Source: DT-110 sp030148525 (GTDB lineage Bacteria; Bacteroidota; Bacteroidia; Chitinophagales; Saprospiraceae). Taken from it: a stretch of 64,000 nt of DNA. Location of the stretch: assembly GCA_965227445.1 (NCBI GenBank), contig OZ245751.1, positions 3,596,001 to 3,660,000 on the forward strand, given 5' to 3'. The notes beneath the pieces were generated by a model, which saw only the letters and a list, made by a program, of their open reading frames with translations, did no database searches and was not told the origin of the DNA. Below are positions 51,854 to 60,452 of the stretch, piece after piece. Numbering within the stretch: the stretch's first letter is position 1; each line of letters opens with the position of its first letter. Position numbers and translations under genes: made by a program.

Positions 51854-52282
51854 ATGAACCGCAACGATTACCTGGGCCGCAAAACCGGATACCGCTCCAC
51901 GGAGTGGGGCCGGATCGTATATATGACCCGCCAGTCCTTCACGGCACCAACCTTTCGCGCTTTCTGGCAAAACTGGAATCCACTGTGGAGTTATTATCTG
52001 ACGTACAAGGTGTATGCTCCACTCCGGAACCATCTCCCGGATGGTCTTGCCCTGCTGTTGACCTTCAGCATCAGCGGATTCCTCCACGATGTAGCGGCCA
52101 TGGCCGTTTTGGGTCGCCCCTTTTTCCTGTTCACCCTTCTCTTTTCGGTATTCGGCCTCTGGGTTTTGGCAGAAGCCTGGTCCGGATTTAGCTTACGCAA
52201 AAAAACGAACTGGATACGGGTAATGTACCACCTGATCTTATTGGTGGGCTTCACCTGGGGCGTGAAGGCGGTGTACGGTTGA
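51854..52282 (+). CDS. Short MBOAT-like membrane protein
   Basis: The 142-residue product carries the pattern TFRAFWQNWNP, a conserved YAPLR and FSISGFLHDVAA with His78, which is the core of membrane-bound O-acyltransferases (MBOAT_2, wax-ester-synthase-like): an FxxFW...W motif and the catalytic His in a membrane helix. About three hydrophobic segments follow (66-84, 90-110, 122-140). Full MBOAT proteins are 300-450 residues, so this is either a minimal member or a fragment. It is surrounded by repeats, which fits fragment status. Confidence 0.6.
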   Translation: MNRNDYLGRKTGYRSTEWGRIVYMTRQSFTAPTFRAFWQNWNPLWSYYLTYKVYAPLRNHLPDGLALLLTFSISGFLHDVAAMAVLGRPFFLFTLLFSVFGLWVLAEAWSGFSLRKKTNWIRVMYHLILLVGFTWGVKAVYG

Positions 52283-52299
52283 CTTCGGTACCAACTGAT

Positions 52300-52413
52300 A
52301 CGGCGGGAGTGGGTGTGGAGACTGGAGGGAACGGAGAGACTACAGAGATCGGCGTAACTGCATAGCTTTGCACTTTTTGCGTAGAGCATAGAGCGTCAGG
52401 GACTTTAGAGAAC
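52300..52413. repeat. Family B repeat, left half interrupted by IS110
   Basis: The modules GGAGAGACTACAGAGATCGG, a TTTGCACTTTTTGCG stretch, the heptamers GAGCATA and GAGCGTC, and GGGACTTTAGAGAAC are present. The continuation GGAGAGACCATGAG resumes at 53713 after the insertion sequence. Confidence 0.8.
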
Positions 52414-52500
52414 CTTTAGTATTGTAAAAGGAAGCTAGTTATACATATTACTATCATCATCATGTATAATTTTTCTTTTTGCTTCTTTTTCTTTTGTTAA

Positions 52501-52643
52501 TTCCACACTCATTTTGTGGAAAACGCAGTGGCCAGGAGGGCACCTTATTTGCAGAGACTAGGTCTGTGAACCTATCTTCCGTTTTAAACCCTCCTGGTTT
52601 CTCTTAGGTAAACATCAAATAGAAAATTAGGCCTGTGAGCCTA
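52501..52643 (+). ncRNA. Candidate bridge-type RNA in the noncoding left end of the IS110 element
   Basis: Four stems lie in order: TTCCAC/GTGGAA (52501-52506 with 52516-52521); a 9-bp stem CCAGGAGGG/CCCTCCTGG (52532-52540 with 52589-52597) enclosing a hairpin TAGGT/ACCTA (52559-52563 with 52570-52574); and TAGGC/GCCTA (52628-52632 with 52639-52643). The last two hairpins have the identical loop CTGTGA. IS110 elements are known to encode a structured bridge RNA in the left end that guides target choice; this region is the obvious candidate. The loops that would pair with target and donor are not assigned. Confidence 0.5.
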
Positions 52644-52693
52644 CTAGTAAGGTCTTGATCGTACTTAAGAGCTACTGCACAAAATCTATAAGT

Positions 52694-53707
52694 ATGTCTA
52701 ATTCGTATGTTGTCGCCTTTGATGTGAGTAAGAAAAAGCACGATGCTGTCCTTACTTCCAGCGGTGAGGTTCTGCAGGAGCAAACCATTGCTAACCGCCC
52801 CAAAGACATTGCTCAATTTGTGAATAAACTCACAAAAGAGCATCAATTTACACCGGAAAATGTCGTGTTCTGTATGGAATACACCGGAATCTACTGTAAT
52901 CACCTGCTCGCCGAATTGGGTAAGCTCGGTTTCCCCATCTGTATGATCAATGCCAGTGAAATCAAGCTATCTCTTGGTGTTCGGCGCGGGAAGGACGACA
53001 AAGTAGATGCCAGACGCATCGCCGAGTACGCCCACAGGTTCTCTGACAGGCTTCGTACTCACCAGCCAGTCAGACCAGTGATTCAGGAGCTCAAAGACTT
53101 GATCTCAGACCGAGAGCTTGCCGTAAAGGCCAAGAAGCAGATCAACCAAAAGCTCAATGAAAAAACGGCATTTATGGACCCTAAAAAAGCGGCCAGTCAG
53201 CGACAGCTTCACGAGCCCATGCTAACGGGTATCCAAACAACGCTTAAGCGCATCGAGCAACAAATCAAGCAGCTCGTTAAATCAGACCCCAAACTCAAGC
53301 GCCTGGTCCAACTGATCACGTCGATACCAGGTATCGGATTCATTACGGCTATTAATATCATCGTACGTACCAACGAGTTCGAGAACTTCGATGACCCCAA
53401 GAAGTTTGCTTGCTACGCCGGTGTGGCTCCCTTTAAACATCAATCGGGATCATCTCTCAACAGAAGAGATCGCGTCAGTCATCAAGCTTGTAAACCCATG
53501 AAAACGCTTCTTCATCTCTGCGCTATTGCAGCGGTCAAAGCAAAAGGAGATTTACAAGATTATTATCATCGAAAACTAGAGGAAAAAGGCAACAAAATGC
53601 TCGTACTAAACGCCGTGCGAAACAAACTCATCAGCCGGATCTTCGCGGTGGTAAGAAATAACACTATGTATGACAGAAACTATCAATATAATTTGCAAAA
53701 AACATAG
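52694..53707 (+). CDS. IS110-family transposase (recombinase)
   Basis: The ATG at 52694 (MSNSYVVAFDVSKKKHD) gives 337 residues; the frame open further upstream belongs to the noncoding end. The N-terminal DEDD RuvC-like domain shows Asp10 (AFDVSK), Glu in CMEYTG and the Asp pair in GKDDKVDARR. The C-terminal Tnp20 domain shows SIPGIGFITAINI, FACYAGVAPFKHQSGSS (with the catalytic Ser region) and RRDRVSHQACKPMKTLL. It is full length with no frameshift, so the element may still be active. Codon use is more AT-rich than the neighbours, as expected for a mobile gene. Confidence 0.95.
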   Translation: MSNSYVVAFDVSKKKHDAVLTSSGEVLQEQTIANRPKDIAQFVNKLTKEHQFTPENVVFCMEYTGIYCNHLLAELGKLGFPICMINASEIKLSLGVRRGKDDKVDARRIAEYAHRFSDRLRTHQPVRPVIQELKDLISDRELAVKAKKQINQKLNEKTAFMDPKKAASQRQLHEPMLTGIQTTLKRIEQQIKQLVKSDPKLKRLVQLITSIPGIGFITAINIIVRTNEFENFDDPKKFACYAGVAPFKHQSGSSLNRRDRVSHQACKPMKTLLHLCAIAAVKAKGDLQDYYHRKLEEKGNKMLVLNAVRNKLISRIFAVVRNNTMYDRNYQYNLQKT

Positions 53708-53712
53708 AAAAC

Positions 53713-53830
53713 GGAGAGACCATGAGCGACTGAAGGGAACAAAGTGACTACAGAGATCGGCGTAACTGCCAGGATTTGCCTTTATTGCGTGGAGCGTAGA
53801 GCCTATTACTTTAAGATGGATTTAACGTAT
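53713..53830. repeat. Family B repeat, right half after IS110
   Basis: GGAGAGACCATGAGCGACTG, GGGAACAAAGTGACTACAG, GATCGGCGTAACTGCCAGG and a TTTATTGCGTGGAGCG stretch continue the element broken at 52413. Confidence 0.8.
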
Positions 53831-53883
53831 CCCCATTTAACCAGTTCCTGACTAAGCTGGTCTTTAGGCTAAATCCAGATGCT

Positions 53884-54306
53884 ATGCTTTCGCAAAAAAT
53901 CGTAGTTACCCTTCTACTCTTTTCCAACATCGGCCAGCTCGATACGTTTGCGCGGTTGATCTCGAACATTCCGATTGACCAGGCGCGGATAATTCAGGTT
54001 ACACACTCAGATCTACCTGAATTTGAACAAAACCTAAAACTCCAAGCCATACAAAATGCCAGTGTAAAAGCCTCAGCCATGTTAAACGAGTTATCCGAAG
54101 AATTGGGCCCCGTCCAAAAAATCATCGAATTTGGCGAGAAAGGTATTGCTCAAATGCTAAATCAATACACCTACTACCTGGAAAATTATTACAAAGTAGT
54201 TAATCGTGCTCAGAGTGGAAACCTTAGCCCTGGCAACACCCAATCCATTCCCTACCGAAAGATCAAGATAAAAACCTCCGTTGAGGTAGTTTTTGCTATT
54301 AAATAA
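53884..54306 (+). pseudogene. Truncated SIMPL (DUF541) protein remnant
   Basis: The 140-residue frame matches only the C-terminal part of SIMPL-domain proteins: a strand (KIVVTLLL), FARLISNIPIDQARI, the helix with AIQNASVKASAMLNELSEELG, a VQKIIEFGE strand and the closing KIKIKTSVEVVFAIK. Full-length members have a signal peptide and about 90 more residues before this. No such sequence precedes it; instead there is a family B repeat and, further left, the IS110 element. I therefore read it as a decayed gene, although a short functional product cannot be excluded. Base composition is more AT-rich than in its neighbours. Confidence 0.5.
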
Positions 54307-54970
54307 GAGCGCCCCGCGGTGCACCGTAAGCCATGAGCCGTGAGCCGTGTGCCTTTTCCGATAACCTCACCCTAACCCTCTCCTCATCCCGGACGTCTGA
54401 CCCCTGGCGGAGTACTTCACTGTTGGAGGAGAGGGAACCGAAAAAGTGGTTACCAAGATAATTCCTGTTCTTAAAACACCATTTATTCCTGCTTTAAGTA
54501 TGCCCCCTTCTGTGAGCCGTGTGCCGTGAGCCGTGAGCCGTGTGCCTTTTCCGATAACCTCACCCTAACCCTCTCCTCATCCCGGACGTCTGACCCCTGG
54601 CGGAGTACTTCATTGTTGGAGGAGAAGGAACCGAAAAAGTGGTTACCAAGATAATTCCTGTTCTTAAAACACCATTTATTCCTGCTTTAAGTATGCCCCC
54701 TTCTGTGAGCCGTAGGCCGTCAGCCGTGAGCCGTGTGCCTTTTCCGGTAACCTCACCCTACCCCTCTCCTCTTTCCGGACATCTGCCCCCTGGCGGTCCT
54801 CTTGGCTACTGGAGGAGAGGGAACCGGACCATTGAATACTACAAGAACTCCGCCATCAGCCGTTCCTGCCCGCCGGAGTCCGAATGAAAACATGGGGAGC
54901 CGTAGGCCGTCTACCGTGAGCCGTGAGCCGTGTGCCGTGAGCCGTGAGCCGTGTGCCGTGAACCATGTAC
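54307..54970. repeat. 193-bp tandem repeats with GAGCCGT heptamers (mosaic family C)
   Basis: Two nearly identical 193-bp units begin at 54348 and 54541, and a diverged third at 54734. Each has a core flanked by CCCTCTCCTC and GAGGAGAGGG (about 50 bp apart) containing CCCCTGGCGGAGTACTTC, then a unique-looking stretch and heptamers GAGCCGT/GTGCCGT. Further heptamers fill 54897-54960. The core returns at 61623-62160. Open frames here are by-products of the repeats; I support no gene between 54307 and 55132. Confidence 0.9.
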
Positions 54971-55132
54971 CTCGGCCCTTCTTCCTGTCGCATCCATTCT
55001 ACTTTTTGGCGCAAGCCGACTCATTTGCGACAAAAGTGTGAACCTGTGCGTGATTAGTACTAACAGCAGAGGGGGATTTCCCTGCACCTTTGGACCGTAT
55101 TCATTTTTATTTGTCAATCTAAAACGCATATC

Positions 55133-55600
55133 ATGAAGCGGTTCTTTGCACCAACACTTATTCTCTGCTTTTTCTTTACCAATCAGGTAGTCGCCCAGGA
55201 TCACCAAGCTATTGAAGCCCGGGTCGACCAAACCTTTAAAACCTTTTGGGCATACGATGCCCCCGGATTTGCTGCGAATTTCACCGAAACCGGTATTGTT
55301 GTCAATCCATTAGGCATGATTTTTTGCGGACGTGATCAGATCCGGGAAGTTCATACTCCGGTTTTCGAAAGTTGGGGTGAACCGTCCAAAAAGGTCAAGC
55401 ATAAGATCAGTGAAAAAAAGATCACCCGGATCAGTGATCAGGCAGCGATCATCTCCTTTATCGACGATGTCACGGGAGACCCTAAGGCAGGAGAAGGCAA
55501 GATGGCCTTTCTGTTCACCATGGTCGAACAAAACGGCACCTGGTTGATCCAATCGGCCCAAATAACGCCGGTAACCCCGCCGGAAGGAAGCACTCCTTAA
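55133..55600 (+). CDS. Exported SnoaL/DUF4440-like protein
   Basis: This 155-residue protein has a signal peptide (to about residue 22, VVAQD) followed by a cone-shaped NTF2-like fold: IEARVDQTFKTFWAYDAPGFAANFTETGIVVNP, a region with WGEPSKKVKHKISEKKI and a closing FLFTMVEQNGTWLIQSAQ. The pattern is that of SnoaL-like/DUF4440 proteins, which include hydrolases, isomerases and non-enzymatic binders; no catalytic residues can be assigned. A strong hairpin lies directly downstream. Monocistronic in appearance. Confidence 0.8.
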   Translation: MKRFFAPTLILCFFFTNQVVAQDHQAIEARVDQTFKTFWAYDAPGFAANFTETGIVVNPLGMIFCGRDQIREVHTPVFESWGEPSKKVKHKISEKKITRISDQAAIISFIDDVTGDPKAGEGKMAFLFTMVEQNGTWLIQSAQITPVTPPEGSTP

Positions 55601-55627
55601 ACCACACTGGAAAGGATATTTCATGTC

Positions 55628-55672
55628 CACCCGGGGCAGATCGTGCATCTGCTCCGGGTGCATTTATTTAAA
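55628..55672 (+). terminator. Probable terminator after the SnoaL-like gene
   Basis: CACCCGGGGCAGAT pairs with ATCTGCTCCGGGTG (one mismatch) around a CGTGC loop, followed by CATTTATTTA. The stem is long and GC-rich, but the T-tract is interrupted, so confidence is moderate. Confidence 0.5.
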
Positions 55673-55707
55673 AAACGCTATTTTAGAATAGGCCTAGTAC
55701 AGTCCAT

Positions 55708-58611
55708 ATGACCCATACACGTACGGTTTTGCTGCTACTGATGATGACGCTTTGCCAGTTCCGGAGTATTTCTTTGTCTGGCCAAAACCCCGTCGTGGAC
55801 AGCCTGACCGCCGTACTGAACGAAACACCTTCTCCCGGGGAACGTCTTCCGGTGCTTTTCGAACTGGTGGTGCATCTGACGGCCATTGACCGCGAAAAAG
55901 CCCGGCAGCACGTGGAAGAAGCCCTCACTATTGCTCGCCGCTCCGATGACCAGGAGGCTATTGCGCAGGCCCACTATCACCTCGCTCACATTGAACTGGA
56001 TAATGGTTTTCGCGACAAAGCACTTGACCGGAACCACCAGGCCCGCTCCATTGCCCGATCAGCAGAAGCCGATTCGCTGCTGGCCCGTATTTATTTAATG
56101 TACAGCTCGATCTACGAAGAGTACAACCAACCCGGAAAATCGCTGTCGGCCATTGATACAGCGCTGGCCATAGCCGAGTCCCTCGACCTTCCCCGCCTTC
56201 AGGGCGAATGTTACCATGCCCTGGCCCGGGTAAACAACATACTGGGAGATCTGCCGCCAGCTAAAGAATACCTGGAGAAAGCCATTGCCATTTTCGAGCC
56301 GATCGGCGATATCCGTAAGCTGGCCAGTTTGTATCAGGGCTTATCGGTCGTTACCACCGGAGAGGAGTCCGGCGCTTACGCGCAAAAAAGCTACGAGTAT
56401 TTCCGGCAGGTGGGTGATCTGGAGGGTATGGCTTACGCCAAATCCACCATGGGCGCGATTGCGTACGAAATGGATGATCTCGAAGGGGCAATACCCCATT
56501 TTCGGGAAGCGATCGGTTTATTCGAGCGCGTCGATATTCCGGTTGGCGTAAGTTATACGGAACTCAACCTGGGTAGCACCTATCTGGAGTTAGAACGCTA
56601 CGAAGAGGCCGAGATCCATTTACGTCGAAGCAAAGAGATTGCTTCGCAGTACGGCTTCGACGATATCGTCCAATTGGTCTACGAAGGCCTGACGGTTGTG
56701 TACACCGCCCGGGGAGATGCCCGCATGGTAGGCGCCATGATCGACAGTATGAAGATCATCCGCGACACCCTGTACAACCGGGAAAAAACGCAGTTGCTGG
56801 TCGAAGCCAACACCAAGTTTGCCACCAAGGAAAAGGAGGCTCAGATTGCTCAACAGGAACTTGAACTGGAGCGCCAGGCCCGTTTGCGCAACGGAATCAT
56901 CCTGGGTTCGATCATTATCCTGCTGGCACTGACCGCCCTTTTTCAGTACGTACGCCGACGCCAGCAACAGCAACGGCAACAAGCCGAAATGGCCCTGCAG
57001 GTCGAGAAAGCCGAGGCCGAAAAACTCCGCGAACTGGACGAGCTCAAATCCGCTTTCTTTGCCAATATCAGTCACGAATTCCGTACCCCGCTGTCCCTGA
57101 TCCTGGGGCCGGTGCAACGGGCTAAAGAACAGGTGCCGGCCAGCGAGGACCTGGCCGAAGCCGGAGACATTCCCGTTCCGGCAGCTCATCTGCAACTTAT
57201 TGAACGCAATGCTGTACGCTTGCAAAGTCTGATCGATCAACTGCTGGATCTTTCCAAGCTGGACAGCGGCAAGATGCAGCTGAAAGTGGCCCGGGGCAAC
57301 GTCATTGCGTTTCTGCGCAGCATGGTTTTTTCGTTCGAGAGTCTGGCTGAACGAAATCATATCCATTTCCAGACCATCTTTCCCGAAGAAGTACCGGAAG
57401 CTTATTTCGATGCCGGTAAACTGGAAAAGATCGTTGTCAACCTGTTGTCCAACGCCTTTAAATTCACTCCCGAACACGGTACAATCCGCGTTGCCGTTTC
57501 CACTTTCGAAGAACAAATACACATCCGCATTTCCGATTCCGGTCCGGGTATACCACCGGGGGAACAGTCGCGGATTTTTGATCGATTTTATCAGTTGGAA
57601 GCCCACGTGGATCAGGGTACCGGCATCGGTTTGGCTCTGGTAAAGGAATTAGTGGAATTGCACTACGGAAAAATCACCTTGGAGAGCACCCCGGGATCAG
57701 GAGCCACGTTCCTCCTTACGCTACCGGTTTCCCGGTCGTACTTTTCCGAGGAGGAAGTCCTATCCGGTATTCCCGGCTCACAACCACCCCGGTCCGTCTC
57801 GCTACCGATGCAGGAGCAAATCCCCCCCACTCCGGTAAACGACCAAAAGCAGGCAGATCGTCCTTTAGCCCTCGTGGTCGAAGATAATGCCGACCTGCGA
57901 AACTATATGGTTGAAGTTCTGCATGATCATTACCGGGTACATACGGCCTCTGATGGAGCGGATGGGTTAGAGAAAGCCATGCAACTTATCCCGGACGTTA
58001 TCGTCAGCGACATCATGATGCCCCGATTGAATGGTATGGAACTCTGTACCCGACTAAAAAAGGATGAGCGCACCAGTCACGTACCCGTCATCCTCCTCAC
58101 TGCCCGGGCGGCACAAGGCAATAAAATTGAGGGTTTGCAAACGGGTGCCGATGATTACCTCACCAAACCCTTTGATGCCCGTGAATTACGGGTGCGCATG
58201 GAAAACCTGATCGAGCAACGGGCCAAGCTACGAGCTAAATACGAGGGCTCCCTATCCTTGCGGCCCTCCCAGGTTGCGGTCACCTCCGTTGATGAGCGCT
58301 TTCTGCAACAAGTCATCGAACAAATTGAGACCAATCTGGGTAATGAATTCTTTACCGTGGAGGAGCTGGCCCGGGCAGTCAATTTCAGTCGTAGCCAACT
58401 TAACCGCAAACTCAAAGCCCTCACCGATAGCAGTCCGAACGAACTGATACGTGACTTTCGCCTCAAGCGGGCCAAGGATCTGCTGGAACAAGGAGCTGGT
58501 AATGTATCGGAGGTCGCTTTTCAGGTCGGCTACAGCAACCTTTCCTATTTCGGGCGGACCTTCAAACAAGCTTTTGGTATTAAGCCCAGTGACGTCGAGG
58601 TAGTCCGGTAA
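55708..58611 (+). CDS. Hybrid sensor kinase: TPR - histidine kinase - REC - AraC
   Basis: This 967-residue protein has a signal peptide, TPR-type helical repeats (about 40-375), a membrane helix (about 394-413, NGIILGSIIILLALTALF), a short coiled coil, HisKA (His456 in NISHEFRTPLS), HATPase with GTGIGLALVKE, a receiver domain with Asp768 (VSDIMMPRLNGM) and Lys in LTKPFD, and a C-terminal AraC helix-turn-helix ending around VAFQVGYSNLSYFGRTFKQAFG. Sensing, phosphorelay and DNA binding are in a single protein, as in Bacteroidota hybrid two-component systems. The TPR sensor is periplasmic. Its regulon is unknown; the ScyD-like gene next door is a possible target. Confidence 0.95.
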   Translation: MTHTRTVLLLLMMTLCQFRSISLSGQNPVVDSLTAVLNETPSPGERLPVLFELVVHLTAIDREKARQHVEEALTIARRSDDQEAIAQAHYHLAHIELDNGFRDKALDRNHQARSIARSAEADSLLARIYLMYSSIYEEYNQPGKSLSAIDTALAIAESLDLPRLQGECYHALARVNNILGDLPPAKEYLEKAIAIFEPIGDIRKLASLYQGLSVVTTGEESGAYAQKSYEYFRQVGDLEGMAYAKSTMGAIAYEMDDLEGAIPHFREAIGLFERVDIPVGVSYTELNLGSTYLELERYEEAEIHLRRSKEIASQYGFDDIVQLVYEGLTVVYTARGDARMVGAMIDSMKIIRDTLYNREKTQLLVEANTKFATKEKEAQIAQQELELERQARLRNGIILGSIIILLALTALFQYVRRRQQQQRQQAEMALQVEKAEAEKLRELDELKSAFFANISHEFRTPLSLILGPVQRAKEQVPASEDLAEAGDIPVPAAHLQLIERNAVRLQSLIDQLLDLSKLDSGKMQLKVARGNVIAFLRSMVFSFESLAERNHIHFQTIFPEEVPEAYFDAGKLEKIVVNLLSNAFKFTPEHGTIRVAVSTFEEQIHIRISDSGPGIPPGEQSRIFDRFYQLEAHVDQGTGIGLALVKELVELHYGKITLESTPGSGATFLLTLPVSRSYFSEEEVLSGIPGSQPPRSVSLPMQEQIPPTPVNDQKQADRPLALVVEDNADLRNYMVEVLHDHYRVHTASDGADGLEKAMQLIPDVIVSDIMMPRLNGMELCTRLKKDERTSHVPVILLTARAAQGNKIEGLQTGADDYLTKPFDARELRVRMENLIEQRAKLRAKYEGSLSLRPSQVAVTSVDERFLQQVIEQIETNLGNEFFTVEELARAVNFSRSQLNRKLKALTDSSPNELIRDFRLKRAKDLLEQGAGNVSEVAFQVGYSNLSYFGRTFKQAFGIKPSDVEVVR

Positions 58612-58775
58612 TCTTGCTCTGCATTTTTTATTAACCTTTTTACTGGCCCCGTCCTGATACCGGGAGAGGTCCTTTTCACCAAATGTATCAATCATTGCAG
58701 CATTTGTGCTAACCCCAATGACCTGATCACCTGCATCTTTGGAGCGTACATATTCTTTCATTTAAACCCATTTTC

Positions 58776-60077
58776 ATGAAGATCTTTACGTTCCTTTTTG
58801 CGCAAGCGGTAAGCCTGGTATTCCTGACCGCTCAGACCCTACAACCTATTGCTTTTGACCTTCGGTCCCCCGTGGGCATCGATCAGGACGAATCCGGTTA
58901 TTTGTGGGTGGCCGAATCCGGTACTGGTATGAACGACGGTGCGGTTACGGTGGGCACTCCCGAAGGACCTTTTCGGCGTGTAATTGACAGTCTGCCGTCC
59001 TTTTTCGATCCCGAATCGAATGAAACGGCCGGCCCGGTCCGGGTTCAGGCAATAGGAGATTATGTAGGTGTTTTCACCAGCGAAGTACCCGGCGATCTCC
59101 AGGGATCCATTCTTTTATTTGACCGATCGGTCTTATTGAGCACCGATTCTTCCTTATCGGCGGAAGCCGCCGTTCATCAAATTCGCATTTCAGACTTTGT
59201 ACTGGAGGCTGGTTTTGCAGAAAGCAATCCCTACTCCATGGTAACCGATGGTTGTGACATGTTCATTGCTGATGCGGCAGCCAACGCCATCATCAAACGG
59301 GAGGGGTTAACGGGCCGCATGTCCGTATTCGCCACTTTCCCGGTTACCCCCAATCCACTGCCCTTCGGACCGCCCGTTTACGAGATGGTGCCCACCCGGA
59401 TACGTATGGCCGATAATGGTGATCTCCTGGTCAGTTCCTTAACCGGTTTCCCCTTTCTCGACGGAGCATCCAACGTATGGCGCGTGACGCCCGACGGACA
59501 AGTTGGCATAGTTGATTCCGGCTATACCCTGGTGACGGATATGGATCTGCATCCGGATGGCAACGGATTCTACACCCTTCAGATGGCTCAATTCCGTGGC
59601 GATAGCCTTCCGCCCTTTGTCTTTAATAGTGGCCTAGTAGTACACACCAGCAACGCGGGTGTGAAAGATACGGTTGCCAGTGGTTTTGGCCCAAGCCCCG
59701 GCATGGTCGTAGGAGATGACGGAAGCTTCTACGTTACGCACTTATTCCTGGGACAGGTCATTCGCATTGCCCCGATGACAACCGGATTGGAAGATGTGGA
59801 GCCAGCCCAAATCGATTTTCAGGTATACCCCAATCCGAATAAAGGCTCTTTTCAGTGGTCGGTAAAAACAACCCGGACCGGAGAGGCCGAAATAGCTGTA
59901 ATCAATTCGGCAGGCCAACTTATGCATTCCGGGAACCTTTCCCTGACCGCTGACCAGGCTTACCATTTTACAAAAGAAGAGATTCTGGGTAGTACCAGCT
60001 TACCAACTGGTCATTACTATTTGGTCATGTACATGCACGACCAACGCTGGACCAGGAGCTTCCAGGTGATTCGATAA
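58776..60077 (+). CDS. ScyD/ScyE-like beta-propeller protein with T9SS sorting domain
   Basis: The 433-residue protein has a signal peptide (to about residue 20) and a ScyD/ScyE-type propeller region (LRSPVGIDQDESGYLWVAESGTG; later SSLTGFPFLDGASNVWRV and HPDGNGFYTLQMAQF). The C-terminal 80 residues (about 350-433) begin with the T9SS type A sorting pattern YPNPNKGSFQ and end in SFQVIR. It should be exported by the type IX system and attached to or released from the cell surface. It lies 164 bp after the hybrid sensor gene on the same strand and is followed by a strong terminator. Function of the propeller is unknown. Confidence 0.88.
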   Translation: MKIFTFLFAQAVSLVFLTAQTLQPIAFDLRSPVGIDQDESGYLWVAESGTGMNDGAVTVGTPEGPFRRVIDSLPSFFDPESNETAGPVRVQAIGDYVGVFTSEVPGDLQGSILLFDRSVLLSTDSSLSAEAAVHQIRISDFVLEAGFAESNPYSMVTDGCDMFIADAAANAIIKREGLTGRMSVFATFPVTPNPLPFGPPVYEMVPTRIRMADNGDLLVSSLTGFPFLDGASNVWRVTPDGQVGIVDSGYTLVTDMDLHPDGNGFYTLQMAQFRGDSLPPFVFNSGLVVHTSNAGVKDTVASGFGPSPGMVVGDDGSFYVTHLFLGQVIRIAPMTTGLEDVEPAQIDFQVYPNPNKGSFQWSVKTTRTGEAEIAVINSAGQLMHSGNLSLTADQAYHFTKEEILGSTSLPTGHYYLVMYMHDQRWTRSFQVIR

Positions 60078-60087
60078 CCTAATTATT

Positions 60088-60127
60088 CTGCCCACTGCCC
60101 AGATCGGACGGTGGGCAGTTTTTTTTT
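60088..60127 (+). terminator. Intrinsic terminator after the ScyD-like gene
   Basis: CTGCCCAC (60088-60095) pairs with GTGGGCAG (60111-60118), followed directly by nine T. It starts 11 bp after the stop codon. Confidence 0.85.
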
Positions 60128-60177
60128 GGAATCGGAATCTCCCCGGACTCGTAGGACCGCTGGTATGGTAAAAGGGA

Positions 60178-60365
60178 AGCATTAGAGGGTCGCGAAGAGA
60201 CAAAAGGGACTGGAGAGATAGAAGAGATTCAGAGGGATTCAGGGTACCTGCCAGGCTTTGCACTTATTGCGTGGAGCGTAGCCCGCCTCCGCCAAGGCTT
60301 CAGCGGGCAGAGAGCATAGGGCATCAGGGACTCAGTGACTTTAGGGAAGGAAGGGACCAAAGAGA
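60178..60365. repeat. Family B repeat copy
   Basis: Modules TGCCAGGCTTTGCACTTATT, GCGTGGAGCG, an AGCCCGC...GCGGGCA inverted repeat (about 60281-60310), the heptamers GAGCATA/GGGCATC and GGGACTCAGTGACTTTAGGG are present. No gene is visible between 60078 and 60452; about 60366-60452 is plain AT-rich upstream sequence of the next gene. Confidence 0.75.
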
Positions 60366-60452
60366 AAGAGACGGTTTATTATCCAAAAAAGGGAATAGCA
60401 CCCACCATTAGGACAAACAGATTCATCCCTCCTGGTAAAGAATCACTTTGCT

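Larger units (their letters stand above)
52414..53712 (+). mobile_element. IS110-family insertion sequence, about 1.3 kb
   Basis: The ends are read by comparison: an uninterrupted repeat at about 61512-61545 continues from GGACTTTGGAGAAC straight into GTAGAGACTATGAG, whereas here the two halves are separated by this element. It has a 280-bp noncoding left end and only about 5 bp after the transposase stop, the layout of the IS110 (not IS1111) group, and no terminal inverted repeats are apparent. Each boundary is uncertain by a few bases. Confidence 0.85.

Noticed and set aside
54348..54830. Possible CRISPR or attC array in the 193-bp repeats
   Set aside because: Units are directly tandem with no variable spacers and no integrase or cas gene nearby; they are duplicated intergenic elements.
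56620..57606. A 328-residue minus-strand open frame
   Set aside because: Antisense to the hybrid sensor kinase, whose domain motifs are intact.
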